Origin: Candolleomyces eurysporus
Taxonomy: Eukaryota > Basidiomycota > Agaricomycetes > Agaricales > Psathyrellaceae
NCBI GenBank assembly: GCA_027579435.1
Contig: JANBPK010001050.1
Span: 1 to 64,000 of the forward strand
Length of the DNA stretch: 64,000 nt
Reading direction: 5' to 3'
Positions 63,194-64,000 of this stretch are shown piece by piece. How positions within the stretch are numbered: the stretch's first letter is position 1; each line of letters starts with the position of its first letter. A program made the translations under genes and the position numbers. Below the pieces are notes generated by a model that was given only the letters and a program-made list of their open reading frames with translations, was not told where the DNA came from and did not search any database.

Positions 63194-64000
63194 TCAGAAA
63201 ATGATAATCTGAGATGTTGGGTGCCAACCCATTGCAATAAGACTATCTGTGGAATAGCTTAGACCGGCGCCATCGCGTTTGCTACCAGGGAAGACTCACC
63301 TTTTACGCTCTGTTCCATTGGAGGAGGTCCGCAGAGGCAAACGACGCCTTCCTTGCTTGGCCCTGGGAGGTGAGTAGTTAACATGTCGACGTTGACACGG
63401 CCAACTGAGTGACTCCAGTCTCCAGGGATGTTCTTTCCAGTCAGGGAGTAGCGCAAGCTCAGTCGAGATGGGTAGCGAGTCGCGAGGGAGTCTAACTCTT
63501 CCCTGCATAGGATGTCGTCGAAATCCCGATTGATATCGAGCACCCACGCCTTCGTAGTCGTGTCGGATGGATCCTCGAAGATGCCTCGCAGAACCTGTAA
63601 GATGGGAGTGATACCACTTCCAGCGCAGACCATTCCAACCTCGCGCACAACCGTCGTCGTACCGTGGATAAGGGCCTTGCCATCCCCTTGCCAGGTGAAA
63701 TGGCCGATAGGCCCCTTCAACTCGACCGCATCACCCTCCTCCAATTCTGCAAATCCGAGTGTCATCTTACCACCTGTGGGGAAGTCGGGCGTAGGGTAAT
63801 AGATTCTAGGTTCTTCTCGTCAGCAAACGCAATCTGAAGCTACTTTCGCAGATACTCACTTGACCAACATGTCGATGAATCCTTTTTCGTGCTGCCTCGA
63901 CAACGGCGTGTAGGCCCGTTGCACCAGCTCACCCTCTGACACCTTCTTCCCTGATTTTGCCACCTTTCGCTTCAGACGAACGTAGACGTGCTGTCCAGTG
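63194..64000 (-). CDS. niaD: Nitrate reductase, C-terminal FAD/NAD(P)H part (cut by window edge)
   Basis: The last three exons of an assimilatory nitrate reductase (cytochrome b5 reductase-type FAD and NAD(P)H domains); the molybdenum and heme domains lie beyond the right edge. From the edge inwards: QHVYVRLKRK, RAYTPLSRQHEKGFIDMLVK (FAD-binding RxYTPxS), intron, IYYPTPDFPTGGKMTLGFAE, LKGPIGHFTW (FAD phosphate), GMVCAGSGITPILQVLRG (NAD(P)H-binding GxGxxP type), CREELDSLATRYP, LRYSLTG, CLCGPPPMEQSVK, then an intron (63299-63247) and a short exon ending GWHPTSQIIIF with TGA at 63194. A plain cytochrome b5 reductase is less likely because KMTLGFAELEEGD and LLCGPP/MEQ..K follow the nitrate reductase pattern. 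Confidence 0.8.

Noticed and set aside
1..64000. CRISPR arrays, bacterial operons, ribosome binding sites, riboswitches
   Set aside because: The window is intron-rich eukaryotic sequence; the only regularly spaced repeats are those listed and they have no spacer-like pattern.

Overview
The window is nuclear DNA of a filamentous basidiomycete, most likely an agaricomycete (mushroom-forming fungus). Almost every gene is broken by many 45-70 nt introns with GT(A/G)NGT donors. The gene content is typical of that group: multi-exon cytochrome P450s, MYND and F-box proteins, a NACHT-type STAND protein, a large Helitron and a TET/JBP-like dioxygenase. tRNA-Gln genes carry a short intron after position 37.

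Layout. 0-5 kb: two uncharacterised genes, a P450 relic and a SLOG-like (Rossmannoid) gene. 5-16.3 kb: a P450 island with one plus-strand copy bracketed by two identical tRNA-Gly(TCC) genes, and two minus-strand tandem copies that share promoter and 3' flank. 16.8-26.5 kb: a housekeeping block (MYND protein, BCP1, retromer VPS35, two tRNA-Gln(CTG), GET2-like, a mitochondrial L51/S25-domain ribosomal protein). 27-37 kb: a NACHT/STAND gene, an ER-type thioredoxin-fold protein, the phosphate permease PHO89, and a patchwork of duplicated gene ends and tandem repeats. 38-46 kb: a nearly intact Helitron on the minus strand whose protein runs from an N-terminal domain through HUH Rep and PIF1-like helicase into a C-terminal USP-like cysteine-protease domain. 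46.6-50.9 kb: a divergent gene that reads as one long TET/JBP-family 2-oxoglutarate/Fe(II) dioxygenase with a large unassigned C-terminal region. 51-62.6 kb: uncharacterised genes, two F-box-type genes and a nucleotidyltransferase-like gene with a tandemly duplicated exon. 63.2 kb to the right edge: the 3' end of a nitrate reductase gene.

How the parts relate. There are no operons. The core block serves endosome-to-Golgi recycling (VPS35), tail-anchored protein insertion (GET2), ribosome assembly (BCP1) and mitochondrial translation. PHO89 and nitrate reductase are nutrient uptake and assimilation genes. The P450 island, the NACHT gene and the Helitron/TET neighbourhood are the fast-evolving accessory parts.

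A caution about the sequence. Isolated N characters beside homopolymers behave as surplus bases: deleting them rejoins reading frames at 8960, 15013, 26229, 46876, 49532/49540 and 52734. Several genes also carry a one-base homopolymer frameshift (T7 at 11600, G7 at 24760, T8 at 39183, C5 at 43472, C7 at 59826). Many apparent breaks are therefore probably sequencing artefacts. Gene models were assembled by eye from splice signals, so exon edges are approximate unless stated. Gene coordinates run from start codon to stop codon and include introns.
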